In this document: positions 47,246 to 55,507 of the stretch, in pieces | How positions within the stretch are numbered: the first letter of the stretch is position 1 | How the letters are laid out: the number at the start of each line of letters is the position of its first letter | Assembly: GCF_023017105.1 (NCBI RefSeq) | Contig: NZ_JALKEV010000008.1 | Span: 124,001-188,000 of the forward strand | Direction of reading: 5' to 3' | Source of the DNA: Halalkalibacter sp. APA_J-10(15) | GTDB lineage: Bacteria; Bacillota; Bacilli; Bacillales; Bacillaceae_D | DNA: 64,000 nt | The notes under the pieces: generated by a model | What the model was told of the DNA's origin: nothing | The model's input: the letters and a program-made list of their open reading frames with translations, nothing else | The model's database searches: none | Position numbers and translations under genes: made by a program

Positions 47246-47417
47246 CTCTAAAGCAGACGGGATTGAGTGGCCGACTCCTGCAGGAGGGAAGGGAGGCCGC
47301 TGAAAAAGTGTGATTTTCACTTTTTCAGCGGCCTCAGGGGAAGGGCAGATTGAAATCCACCGGCGCAGCCGGTTCGTTCAACGCCCGCCTGCGGAAAGCG
47401 TGCCCCCATCCCGGGAG
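47246..47417. repeat. Interspersed repeat family B, copy interrupted by a hairpin
   Basis: GGCCGACTCCTGCAGG and GCGGAAAGCGTGCCCCC...ATCCCGGGAG match the copy at 7812-7935. In the middle, the segment 47294-47337 has no counterpart there. It is a perfect hairpin, with flanking GGGAAGGG at 47286-47293 and again at 47338-47345. Confidence 0.75.
47293..47335. mobile_element. Perfect 18-bp hairpin nested in the family B repeat
   Basis: GAGGCCGCTGAAAAAGTG (47293-47310) and CACTTTTTCAGCGGCCTC (47318-47335) are exact reverse complements around a seven-base loop. The GGGAAGGG direct repeat on both sides looks like a target-site duplication. Relatives with a CACTGAAAAAGT core occur at 51255, 53524 and, in part, 47451-47472 and 53630-53661. 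Too small to encode anything; movement would depend on a factor elsewhere. Confidence 0.55.
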
Positions 47418-47450
47418 AGAGGGCAAAGATCCCTTTCAAGTCCGAAGTAA

Positions 47451-47535
47451 ACGAGCACTTTTTCAGTGGCCACAGGATAGGGCTAGTAGAAATCCACTAG
47501 CGTAGCGAGTTAGGTTTGTGGCTGCCTACAGGGAG
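47451..47535. repeat. Family B repeat, strongly degenerate copy
   Basis: GCACTTTTTCAGTGGCCACAGG matches the right arm of the nested hairpin and its junction. GAAATCCACTAGCGTAGCGAG then matches GAAATCCACTGGCGTTAGCCAG at 7863. This copy therefore derives from the hairpin-containing form. The remaining bases up to the GH115 gene hold nothing recognisable except its likely promoter region. Confidence 0.5.
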
Positions 47536-47778
47536 CGAGTTCTCATTCTAGTAGAGTTGTTTTTTTAACTTCCCTAAAATATGTAATAGTATTGAGCTTA
47601 TCTAGGTATAAACTATTTGACTTATAATGGATATGAAAGTAGGCTAGTGGAATTCCTCTTTTACTTAGAGAATTAAAACTTTTACTGTATAAATTGAAGA
47701 ATTTCTAGAAAGCAAGGTTGTAGCGTTGAAATCTTTAGTAAAATGTAACCGTTATCAAGAAAAAGAGGAGTGTAGTGT

Positions 47779-50700
47779 ATGTTTGGGCAATCCTATATTG
47801 AATACGAGTCATCTTCTAATAATGTGAAGATTATCTCGAGAGAAGAAAAGATATCCGTGCTTCTGTCTGAAAATGATTATCCAGGAGTCATAAGAGCTAC
47901 AGCTGATTGGCAAGTTGATGTGGAAAAAGTAACCTCTGTTTATCCTATTAGAGTTGAAGAAGAAGCTGAATTGTTTGGAAAAGTAGTAATCATTGGTACA
48001 ATGGGGAAAAATGATGTCATTGATCAATTAATAGCTGCAGAAAAGCTTAATTGTCAGGATTTAGTTGGTAAATGGGAGTCATTTGTCATTCAAACAATTG
48101 ACAATCCATTTCCTAACGTGGATCAAGCATTGGTTATTGCAGGAAGCGACAAACGTGGGACCATATTTGGAATATATGACTTTTCTGAGAAAATGGGTGT
48201 TTCCCCTTGGTATTGGTGGGCTGATATGCCTATTGTTAAGCATGAAACAATATATGTAAAGAAAGGAGTACATAAACAAGGAGAACCATCTGTTAAGTAC
48301 CGTGGTATTTTTCTAAACGATGAAGGTCCTTCGTTAATGGAATGGGTGCGCACAAATTACATAGATTTCACACATGAGTTTTACGAGAAAATTTTTGAAT
48401 TAACCTTACGCTTAAAAGCAAATTATCACTGGCCGGCAATGTGGGATAATACGTTTTATGAAGATGACCCACTTAATGCTGAAATCGCTGATTATTATGG
48501 GGTTGTGATGGGAACATCTCATCATGAGCCAATGCTCAGGCCTCATGGTGATTGGAAAGTACATAATAAAGGCCCTTGGGATTATGCATTGAATGAAGAA
48601 TATCTTTATCAATTTTGGGAGGAAGGTATCAAAAGAAGCAAGCACTATGAGAGCGTTGTAACACTAGGGATGCGTGGTGATGGAGATGAAGCTATGGGAG
48701 GAGATCTTTCTTTCCAAGGGAAAATTGAATTGTTACAAAAGATTGTAGCTGATCAAAGAAAGATGATTGCTGAACATATGAATGAAGATGTTACTAAAGT
48801 ACCTCAGTTGTGGGCTCTGTATAAAGAAGTTCAAGATTATTATGAGAATGGAATGCGAGTTCCAGATGACATAACGTTATTATGGGCTGATGATAACTTT
48901 GGTAATTTGCGCCGCGTTCCTACAGAAGAGGAACGGCAACGAAAAGGTGGAGCGGGTATTTATTATCATTTGGATTATGTAGGTGGTCCTCGATCGTATA
49001 AATGGGTGAACTCTGTTCCACTTCAAAAGATTTGGGAGCAAATGCATAAAGCGTATCATTATGGAGCTAATCAAATTTGGATATTAAATGTTGGTGATCT
49101 AAAACCAATGGAATTTCAACTCGAATATTTCCTACGCATGGCATGGAATATGAATGATTTTAATCGAGATTACAGTTGGGAATATAGTGTTGAGTGGGTG
49201 AAGAGACATTTTGGAGAGGAGTATGCAGATGATATTGCTTATATTATTAATCGATACTCAAAGTTTAATGGACGATTAAAGCCAGAACAATTAAACAATG
49301 TAGAGCTATATAGTCTGCTAAACTATGATGAAGCAGAAAGGGTAATGGAGGATTTTCAGGAAATAACCGACTTAGCTAAACAAATTTATGAAAAGCTACC
49401 AGAATCGTTAAAGGATCCATTCTTTCAAATTGTCTTATATCCGACGAAGGCTTCTAAACAAGTTCTAGAGCTGCATATTAAAGCTGAGATCAGTAAATTA
49501 TACGCGAAGCAAGAGCGAATTGCGACTAACATTGCAGCAAGAGAAGCGGAGTTATTGTTTGAACAGGATCACTTATTGTCCTTTGATTACAATAAAAGAA
49601 CGTCTCTCGGTAAATGGAATCATATGATGGATCAAACACATATAGGGTATACGTATTGGCAACAGCCTGAACAAAATACGATGCCGACTGTAAAACGAAT
49701 GAAACCCCAAATGGAAGGGAAAATGGGGATTGCTGATTACGATGCTCTTCACTTTAATTCCTTTACGAGGCAATGTCGTGTGATTGATATTTATAACAAA
49801 GGTACAGCTCCGTTTTTGTACAATGTAAAAGCTAACGTAAACTGGCTAAAAATCGATTCCGAAGAAGGAGTCATTATCCAGGAAAAGAAAATAGTCGTAG
49901 ATATTGATTGGGAGAATGCACCAAAAGGTCACGATGTAGAGTCATTTATAACGGTAACAGGTTCAGAAGGTTCTGCTGTTCAATTACGCGTAACTCTATT
50001 TAATCCAATTGAGCCGAATCGTGAGTCACTTGTTGGGTTTATGGAAACAGATGGGTATATTTCGATTGAAGCGGAGCATTACACGAATAAAATAGATAGT
50101 CAGGAAGCGCGTTGGGATGTGATCCCTGATTATGGACGGACATTATCATCTATGGCTGTCTTTCCTGTAACTACACCAAGTGTGCATCCTCCTCACAATT
50201 CACCTTGTTTAGAATATCAAGTTTATTTAACGAACCCTGGGAAATTAGACGTTCACACATTCATTGCGCCTACGTTAAATTTCATTTCAGACCAAGGTTT
50301 ACGATTTGGAATTTCATTTGATGATCAGCCAATACAGATTGTCGATGCGATAAAGTACAAAGATACGGGATTTGATGAAGGGGATTGGGCTCAAAGTGTA
50401 ATAGTTAATGTTAGAAAAAGCACAACAACCCACTGCATTGAAAAGATGGGGTATCATACGCTTAAAATATGGATGGTTGACCCAATCGTTGTTCTTCAAA
50501 AACTTGTCATTGACACAGGTGGGCTTAAAAAAAGTTATTTAGGACCACCTGAAAGCTATTACGGAGGGAAAATAGATACAATTCAAGCAAATCGTCACTC
50601 TATTGATTCTTATCTCATTCCAGGTAGATTAGAAAAAATAGATAAAGTTTTTCATTTTTATAAATCTGTTGATCTATTCGTTGAAAAGGATGGGGCGTAT

Positions 50701-51207
50701 GAAATGGAATTAAATACGGTTGGTATTGGATCTATAAAATTAGTAATAGGTGATGAGGAATATGAAATCGTTTCTACCGAGAATCAGGAACAAAGGAAAT
50801 TCAAAATGTATTTGAAAGCAGGCTATTGTAAAATGAATGAAGTTGAGGTTAAGGGTGATGTTTCAGTTCAGAACATAAAAGCGAAGTTAGAAGATGAAGA
50901 TGTTATTAAAATAAAACCAACTATTCGAATCGATCCGGAGCAGGATGATCAAATAATTGTACAAACATCATTATACAATTCTGATCACTATTCTCATTTA
51001 TATACACTAAGAGTAGAACTAAAGAATCAAAATAGTCAGTCATTAGGGGTTTCTGTACTTAAAGGAAGATTAGCTAGATCAGCAAAGGAAATGCATAATC
51101 TTATATTTGACCGCCAACAACACACACAATTTCAATTGAAAATCACTTTGCTTGATCAAAAGAGTAAAAAGGAATATCAATTCAATAAAAATTTTGTCCT
51201 ATCATAA
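47779..51207 (+). CDS. GH115-family glucuronidase
   Basis: A 1142-residue glycoside hydrolase resembling family GH115, whose known members remove 4-O-methylglucuronic acid from xylan or glucuronoxylo-oligosaccharides. The N-terminal domain (1-170) ends in VIAGSDKRGTIFGIYDFSE and GVSPWYWWADMP. The catalytic barrel holds KYRGIFLNDEGPSL, LKANYHWPAMWDNTFY, LGMRGDGDEAMGGDLSFQGK and LLWADDNFGNLRRVP. A C-terminal beta-sandwich contains YISIEAEHYTNKID, typical of GH115. No signal peptide is visible, so it would act on imported oligosaccharides. No transporter or xylanase gene is next to it, and repeats lie on both sides, which suggests an isolated accessory gene. GAGGAG precedes ATG 47779. Confidence 0.9.
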   Translation: MFGQSYIEYESSSNNVKIISREEKISVLLSENDYPGVIRATADWQVDVEKVTSVYPIRVEEEAELFGKVVIIGTMGKNDVIDQLIAAEKLNCQDLVGKWESFVIQTIDNPFPNVDQALVIAGSDKRGTIFGIYDFSEKMGVSPWYWWADMPIVKHETIYVKKGVHKQGEPSVKYRGIFLNDEGPSLMEWVRTNYIDFTHEFYEKIFELTLRLKANYHWPAMWDNTFYEDDPLNAEIADYYGVVMGTSHHEPMLRPHGDWKVHNKGPWDYALNEEYLYQFWEEGIKRSKHYESVVTLGMRGDGDEAMGGDLSFQGKIELLQKIVADQRKMIAEHMNEDVTKVPQLWALYKEVQDYYENGMRVPDDITLLWADDNFGNLRRVPTEEERQRKGGAGIYYHLDYVGGPRSYKWVNSVPLQKIWEQMHKAYHYGANQIWILNVGDLKPMEFQLEYFLRMAWNMNDFNRDYSWEYSVEWVKRHFGEEYADDIAYIINRYSKFNGRLKPEQLNNVELYSLLNYDEAERVMEDFQEITDLAKQIYEKLPESLKDPFFQIVLYPTKASKQVLELHIKAEISKLYAKQERIATNIAAREAELLFEQDHLLSFDYNKRTSLGKWNHMMDQTHIGYTYWQQPEQNTMPTVKRMKPQMEGKMGIADYDALHFNSFTRQCRVIDIYNKGTAPFLYNVKANVNWLKIDSEEGVIIQEKKIVVDIDWENAPKGHDVESFITVTGSEGSAVQLRVTLFNPIEPNRESLVGFMETDGYISIEAEHYTNKIDSQEARWDVIPDYGRTLSSMAVFPVTTPSVHPPHNSPCLEYQVYLTNPGKLDVHTFIAPTLNFISDQGLRFGISFDDQPIQIVDAIKYKDTGFDEGDWAQSVIVNVRKSTTTHCIEKMGYHTLKIWMVDPIVVLQKLVIDTGGLKKSYLGPPESYYGGKIDTIQANRHSIDSYLIPGRLEKIDKVFHFYKSVDLFVEKDGAYEMELNTVGIGSIKLVIGDEEYEIVSTENQEQRKFKMYLKAGYCKMNEVEVKGDVSVQNIKAKLEDEDVIKIKPTIRIDPEQDDQIIVQTSLYNSDHYSHLYTLRVELKNQNSQSLGVSVLKGRLARSAKEMHNLIFDRQQHTQFQLKITLLDQKSKKEYQFNKNFVLS

Positions 51208-51254
51208 AATATACTTCGCCTTTCGCGGAAAGCTAAAACTTCCTCATGCTACGC
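51208..51254. repeat. Family A core scrap
   Basis: AATATACTTCGCCTTTCGCGGAAAGCT, immediately after the GH115 stop, matches the GAAATATACTTCGCTTTCC core of the copy at 38205-38305 (minus strand). It is truncated by the hairpin repeat that follows. Confidence 0.5.
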
Positions 51255-51345
51255 AAGGGCACTGAAAAAGTTTGGTTCTCAACTTTTTTGGTGTCCCTTA
51301 AGCAATGTTCGAAACCGCTGTCTGTTTTGAAAGCTTGATGCGAGT
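51255..51345 (+). repeat. Hairpin repeat family C, copy 1 (upstream of htpG)
   Basis: AAGGGCACTGAAAAAGTT (51255-51272) pairs imperfectly with AACTTTTTTGGTGTCCCTT (51281-51299). The following AAGCAATGTTCGAAACCGCT is also found after the hairpin at 53524. It may double as the terminator of the GH115 gene. Further on, AAAGATACGTAAAAAT (51396-51411) and ATTTTGCGTATCTTT (51441-51455) form another hairpin. Confidence 0.65.
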
Positions 51346-51524
51346 GGGCTTCTTGTATCAAGCGCGCAACGTGTGAAGCCATTGATAGTCCAACCAAAGA
51401 TACGTAAAAATTCGAAGTGGACTCCCTTTCATCCAGCAGGATTTTGCGTATCTTTCAGCTTCTTTAAAAGGTGAAACTCTTTCTAGTAGAAGTGAGATTT
51501 TACATTCTTATCCGAGTGAAGGCG

Positions 51525-51553
51525 TTGACGTGTAAGCGAAAATATGGTAAAAA
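51525..51553 (+). promoter_or_regulatory. Probable htpG promoter
   Basis: TTGACG (51525-51530), 17 bp, TAAAAA (51548-51553) is a reasonable sigma-A promoter. Its expected start site near 51560 would place the CIRCE element over the first transcribed bases. Confidence 0.5.
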
Positions 51554-51563
51554 AACATTAGTG

Positions 51564-51590
51564 TTAGCACTCTATGTATTCGAGTGCTAA
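51564..51590 (+). promoter_or_regulatory. CIRCE element (HrcA operator)
   Basis: TTAGCACTC (51564-51572), nine bases, GAGTGCTAA (51582-51590) is a perfect match to the CIRCE consensus bound by the heat-shock repressor HrcA. It lies 26 bp upstream of the htpG start. Confidence 0.95.
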
Positions 51591-51616
51591 TAGACAACTG
51601 AAAGGGGTAATGAATA

Positions 51617-53497
51617 ATGGCAAAGAAACAGTTTCAAGCAGAATCAAAACGTCTGTTAGAAATGATGATTAATTCTATTTACACGCAAAAAGAAATTTTT
51701 CTTCGGGAATTAATTTCGAACGCAAGTGATGCTATTGATAAGATGTATTATAAAGCATTAACGGATGAATCTATTCGATTTGAACAGGAAGATTATTACA
51801 TAAAGGTTGAATTTAATAAAGACGAACGAACATTAACAGTAACGGATACTGGAATTGGTATGACTGAGGATGAGCTTGAGACTCATTTAGGAACGATTGC
51901 TAAGAGTGGTTCTTTAGCATTTAAAAGTGAAAACGAAATTAAAGATGGCCATGATATTATTGGTCAGTTTGGTGTTGGGTTTTATTCGGCCTTCATGGTA
52001 GCTGATAAATTAACGGTCATTAGTAAATCAATTGATAGTGATCAAGCTTACAAATGGGAATCAGACGGTGTAGATGGTTACACAATTGCGCCAGCGGAAA
52101 AAGATTCAATCGGGACAGTTATTACGTTAACGATTAAAGAAAATACAGAGGAAGAAAATTACGATGAGTTTCTTGAAGAGTATCGTTTAAAGTCAATTAT
52201 TAAGAAATATTCTGATTTTATCCGTTACCCAATTAAAATGGACATTATTGAACGACATAAAAAAGAAGATAGTGAAGATGAATGGGAAGAGTATTCAGAA
52301 GAAAAAACGGTTAATAGCATGGTTCCAATTTGGCGCAAAAATAAAAGCGAATTAACTGATGAGGATTATGAAAACTTTTATCAAGAGAAGCATTATGGTT
52401 TTGATAAGCCTTTGAAGCACATTCATATTAGTGTAGATGGTGCTGTTCGATACCATTCAATTTTATATATTCCAGAAACGATTCCATTTGATTTTTACTC
52501 TAAAGAATTTGAAAAAGGGCTAGAGTTATATTCAAGTGGTGTGCTTATAATGGATAAATGCTCTGATTTACTCCCAGACTATTTTAGTTTTGTAAAAGGG
52601 ATGGTTGACTCTGAGGATTTATCTCTCAATATTTCTCGTGAAATTTTGCAGCATGATCGCCAATTAAAGCTCATTGCCAAAAATATAAAAAATAAAATTA
52701 AGAGTCAGCTGCTAACGTTGTTGAAAAATGATCGTGAAAAGTATGAGAAGTTTTATGAGTCATTTGGCCGACAATTAAAATATGGCGTATATTCGGATTA
52801 TGGAGCAAATAAAGAAGTGCTACAGGACTTATTAATGTTCTATTCTTCTATAGAAAAAAAGCAGGTGACGTTGGATGAGTATGTTTCACGAATGCCTGAG
52901 GAGCAGAAATATATATATTATGCAACAGGTGAATCCTATGATCGGATTGAGAAATTACCGCAAATCGAAGCTGTGAAGGATAAAGGGTATGAAGTATTAT
53001 ACTTTACGGAAGATGTGGATGAATTTGCGATTAAAATGTTAGCGAGCTATAAAGAAAAAGAGTTTAAATCCGTTGCTAGTGGTGATCTAGGCATTGAAGA
53101 TGAAGAGTCAAATAATTCAGAAGAGAATGAGCAAAATCATAAAGAATTATTCGATAAAATGAAATCATTGCTTTCTAGTAAAGTAAAGGATGTACGTGTC
53201 TCAAAACGTCTAAGAACGCATCCAGTGTGCTTTGCTACTGAAGGTGAACTGTCAATCGAAATGGAAAAAGTATTAAAGTCGATGCCCGATAATAACCAAA
53301 ATATTGAAGCGGATAAAGTGTTAGAAATCAATGTTAATCATGATGTCTTTCATTCATTACAAAAGGCATTTGAGCAAGATGAGGAAAAACTAAAGCTATA
53401 CACGAATTTACTATATAATCAAGCACTTTTAATTGAGGGATTACCTGTTCAAGATCCAGTAGAATTCACGAACGACATGTGTAAAGTAATGGTATAA
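51617..53497 (+). CDS. htpG: Molecular chaperone HtpG (Hsp90)
   Basis: A 626-residue cytoplasmic Hsp90. The GHKL ATP-binding domain shows [15 protein letters not shown] (N-box), [13 protein letters not shown] (G1) and [15 protein letters not shown] (G2). The middle domain includes [12 protein letters not shown] and [11 protein letters not shown], and the C-terminal dimer domain ends at [19 protein letters not shown] precedes ATG 51617. The perfect CIRCE site implies HrcA control, unlike Bacillus subtilis, where htpG is not in the HrcA regulon. Similar hairpin repeats lie on both sides. Confidence 0.97.
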   Translation: MAKKQFQAESKRLLEMMINSIYTQKEIFLRELISNASDAIDKMYYKALTDESIRFEQEDYYIKVEFNKDERTLTVTDTGIGMTEDELETHLGTIAKSGSLAFKSENEIKDGHDIIGQFGVGFYSAFMVADKLTVISKSIDSDQAYKWESDGVDGYTIAPAEKDSIGTVITLTIKENTEEENYDEFLEEYRLKSIIKKYSDFIRYPIKMDIIERHKKEDSEDEWEEYSEEKTVNSMVPIWRKNKSELTDEDYENFYQEKHYGFDKPLKHIHISVDGAVRYHSILYIPETIPFDFYSKEFEKGLELYSSGVLIMDKCSDLLPDYFSFVKGMVDSEDLSLNISREILQHDRQLKLIAKNIKNKIKSQLLTLLKNDREKYEKFYESFGRQLKYGVYSDYGANKEVLQDLLMFYSSIEKKQVTLDEYVSRMPEEQKYIYYATGESYDRIEKLPQIEAVKDKGYEVLYFTEDVDEFAIKMLASYKEKEFKSVASGDLGIEDEESNNSEENEQNHKELFDKMKSLLSSKVKDVRVSKRLRTHPVCFATEGELSIEMEKVLKSMPDNNQNIEADKVLEINVNHDVFHSLQKAFEQDEEKLKLYTNLLYNQALLIEGLPVQDPVEFTNDMCKVMV

Positions 53498-53523
53498 ATG
53501 ACGGAGAAAAAGTAGCAAAAGCG

Positions 53524-53612
53524 AGGGCACTGAAAAAGTTTGTTTTTTAACTTTTTCGGTGCCCTTTTAAGAAATGTACGAAACCGTTGCCTATCTTGAA
53601 ATGTTTGCTACG
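53524..53612 (+). repeat. Hairpin repeat family C, copy 2 (htpG terminator)
   Basis: AGGGCACTGAAAAAGTT (53524-53540) pairs over its length, with one G-T, with AACTTTTTCGGTGCCCT (53549-53565) and is followed by TTT, so it serves as the htpG terminator. AAGAAATGTACGAAACCGTT after it matches the sequence after copy 1. A second related small hairpin, CCACTGAAAAAGTT with TTTTAGTGG, lies at 53630-53661. Confidence 0.75.
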
Positions 53613-53792
53613 GGTGGATTTATCGTACCACTGAAAAAGTTGATTTGTATTTTTAGTGGCTACGTAAAAGCTGATTTTTCTTTTTAGGTTAATGATTTAA
53701 AACTTATATTTTGCATTTAACTGTCACAGGTTAAGCTCCTACGAACATAGGCTATGGTGGAAAGACATAAGTGAGGATAGGAGGAATTTAGT

Positions 53793-54449
53793 GTGTATGT
53801 AAATGGCTACAATCCTTATGCTTACCCAGTTGTTCAATACGAACCAATGAGACATTCATATTCTCCATATCGTCATCTACCACAGCATCAATTCAGCAAT
53901 AGTTGGAGGGAGCAAACGATTTCAGGTGATGCGACTTGGACAAATGGAGGGCCAACAACTCAATGTGGTTTACCGTGGACTATGAATCAATCTATGACAG
54001 CTGCAGTAAGTGAACAATCAACTTATCGATGTGGAGATACATTAAGAGTTCGTAATCGAAATAACCAACGTGAGTTAACGGTCATAATAGTCGATACAGT
54101 ACCGAATTTCCCGTCAAATCGAATTAATTTACATCGTCAAGCATTTGAAGCATTAGGAGCACAATTGGACGAAGGTCTTATCCCTGTAGACATAACGTCA
54201 ATAACTCCTATAGAAGAGGATCCATGGAGCCCGTATTTGCAAAGAATTGTTCAAAGTGCTTTTCCAAACTACCAAGTAATCAACGAGGAATTAATGGAGG
54301 AAGAAGCGATCGATACATCTCATGTTAGGAGAACCTATGAATTAATGTTACAATCGCCTCAGGAATCAATACGAGTACAAGCAAAAGTCAATTATAATCC
54401 GACAACAAATCGTGTGATATCGTTCGATCTTCAAGAGTTAAATGAATAA
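53793..54449 (+). CDS. Double-psi beta-barrel protein with DUF3889-like C-terminus
   Basis: A 218-residue protein starting at GTG 53793 after GGAGG. The N-terminal 45 residues are Tyr/Pro/His-rich (MYVNGYNPYAYPVVQYEP), as in spore-coat-type proteins. Residues about 45-130 (SGDATWTNGGPTTQCGLPW, LRVRNRNNQRELTVIIVDT, RINLHRQAFEALGA) form an RlpA/barwin-like double-psi beta-barrel. The last 75 residues (PYLQRIVQSAFPNYQVINEE ... FDLQEL) look like DUF3889. No signal peptide is seen, consistent with assembly in the mother cell. A wall- or coat-binding role is inferred. Confidence 0.75.
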   Translation: MYVNGYNPYAYPVVQYEPMRHSYSPYRHLPQHQFSNSWREQTISGDATWTNGGPTTQCGLPWTMNQSMTAAVSEQSTYRCGDTLRVRNRNNQRELTVIIVDTVPNFPSNRINLHRQAFEALGAQLDEGLIPVDITSITPIEEDPWSPYLQRIVQSAFPNYQVINEELMEEEAIDTSHVRRTYELMLQSPQESIRVQAKVNYNPTTNRVISFDLQELNE

Positions 54450-54469
54450 GCTCAATATATCATTGTGTG

Positions 54470-54509
54470 AACACTGAGAAGGTATTATTTCCCTTTATCA
54501 GTGTTTTAA
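54470..54509 (+). terminator. Terminator after the double-psi-barrel gene
   Basis: AACACTGA (54470-54477) pairs with TCAGTGTT (54498-54505), with partial inner pairing GAAGG/CCCTT, followed by TTAATTT. The rest of the 370-bp gap up to the NEAT gene carries the Fur-like boxes. Confidence 0.75.
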
Positions 54510-54706
54510 TTTAGCATGAAAATAATGAAATCATCATTGTTTATGATTGACAAAATTTTCATTGTTCGTTAATATAGATTCGAATACATATTAGAGAGGA
54601 AGTGATCGTTCGAAAGGAAGGCTTGTATTTGTAGAGGAGGGGTGAGATTAAGTAGAATTGTGACAGCACATATTTTCATAAGCAAGTCATTTTTTTATAC
54701 TGTCTA

Positions 54707-54725
54707 ATTGAGAATAATAATCGAT
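54707..54725 (+). promoter_or_regulatory. Fur-like box 1
   Basis: ATTGAGAATAATAATCGAT resembles the TGATAAT-N-ATTATCA Fur consensus and differs at two positions from box 2 located 63 bp downstream. Confidence 0.6.
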
Positions 54726-54769
54726 ATCGGGATTCGTATGCTGCAATGCGAACTTTTTTTGTAGGTGTT

Positions 54770-54788
54770 ATTGATAATAATAATCAAT
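54770..54788 (+). promoter_or_regulatory. Fur-like box 2
   Basis: ATTGATAATAATAATCAAT is a near-perfect palindrome (one central mismatched pair) and matches the 7-1-7 Fur consensus TGATAAT-N-ATTATCA at all but one position. It lies 29 bp upstream of the first NEAT gene, implying iron-repressed expression of the heme island. Confidence 0.8.
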
Positions 54789-54817
54789 AGCAACAATCGA
54801 GGAAAAGGAGAAAGAGA

Positions 54818-55492
54818 ATGCCATTAAAAAAGATTTCTATGAAACTACTATTGTTGCTTACATTCATCGCTTTGTTCATGATTCCGTTCCAAGTATTTGC
54901 ATCTCCTGATCTTGAGGATGGTACATATACGATTGGGTACACGGTTTTACATGCTGATAATGATTCTGCTTCAATAGCAAACGATTATTGGGAGAAACCA
55001 GCAGCACTCTATGTTGAGAATGGACAAATGAAACTTGAGATGACACTAAACCATAGCTCATGGATTACTGAATTTAAGACACCGGTAAGCGGTAGCTATC
55101 AGGATGTAAATGTTATCCGAACAGACGATGCAGCCGATAAACGAGTTGTACAATTTCCCGTTGATGACCTATCAAGTCCATTAGCCTCACACATTCATGT
55201 TATTGTAGAGGACATCAATTATGACCATAGCTACACAGTTCGTTTTGATTTTGATTTGAATCAAATCAATCCGGTAAGTGTACAAAGCGAATCAGAAGGT
55301 GAGCAAGAAGAAAATAATGGATCAGTAGCTCAGACAGAGGATGACGATGAAAATGGAGCTCAAGGGGGAGCAACGAATCAAGAAGCAAATCCACAAACGA
55401 GTGATCAGTCATTTATTTGGTTATATGTACTCGTTACAATCGTATTCGGTTTCATTTTAGTTAAAAGAGTCCATGCTTTAGGAAGACCATAA
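54818..55492 (+). CDS. IsdC-like cell-wall NEAT protein
   Basis: A 224-residue surface protein. Signal peptide 1-28; one NEAT domain (about 31-150), beginning LEDGTYTIGYTVLHADND, with the short-helix segment SIANDYWEKPAALYV and the heme-binding Y-x-x-x-Y as INYDHSYTVRF. Then an acidic Gln/Gly-rich linker, the sorting motif NPQTS (191-195), a membrane segment and a short basic tail. NPQTS is close to the sortase B motif NPQTN of IsdC, and a sortase B gene lies 5 kb downstream. It should be wall-anchored and relay heme inward to the IsdE-like lipoprotein. Confidence 0.9.
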   Translation: MPLKKISMKLLLLLTFIALFMIPFQVFASPDLEDGTYTIGYTVLHADNDSASIANDYWEKPAALYVENGQMKLEMTLNHSSWITEFKTPVSGSYQDVNVIRTDDAADKRVVQFPVDDLSSPLASHIHVIVEDINYDHSYTVRFDFDLNQINPVSVQSESEGEQEENNGSVAQTEDDDENGAQGGATNQEANPQTSDQSFIWLYVLVTIVFGFILVKRVHALGRP

Positions 55493-55507
55493 AGGAGTTA
55501 AAAAATA

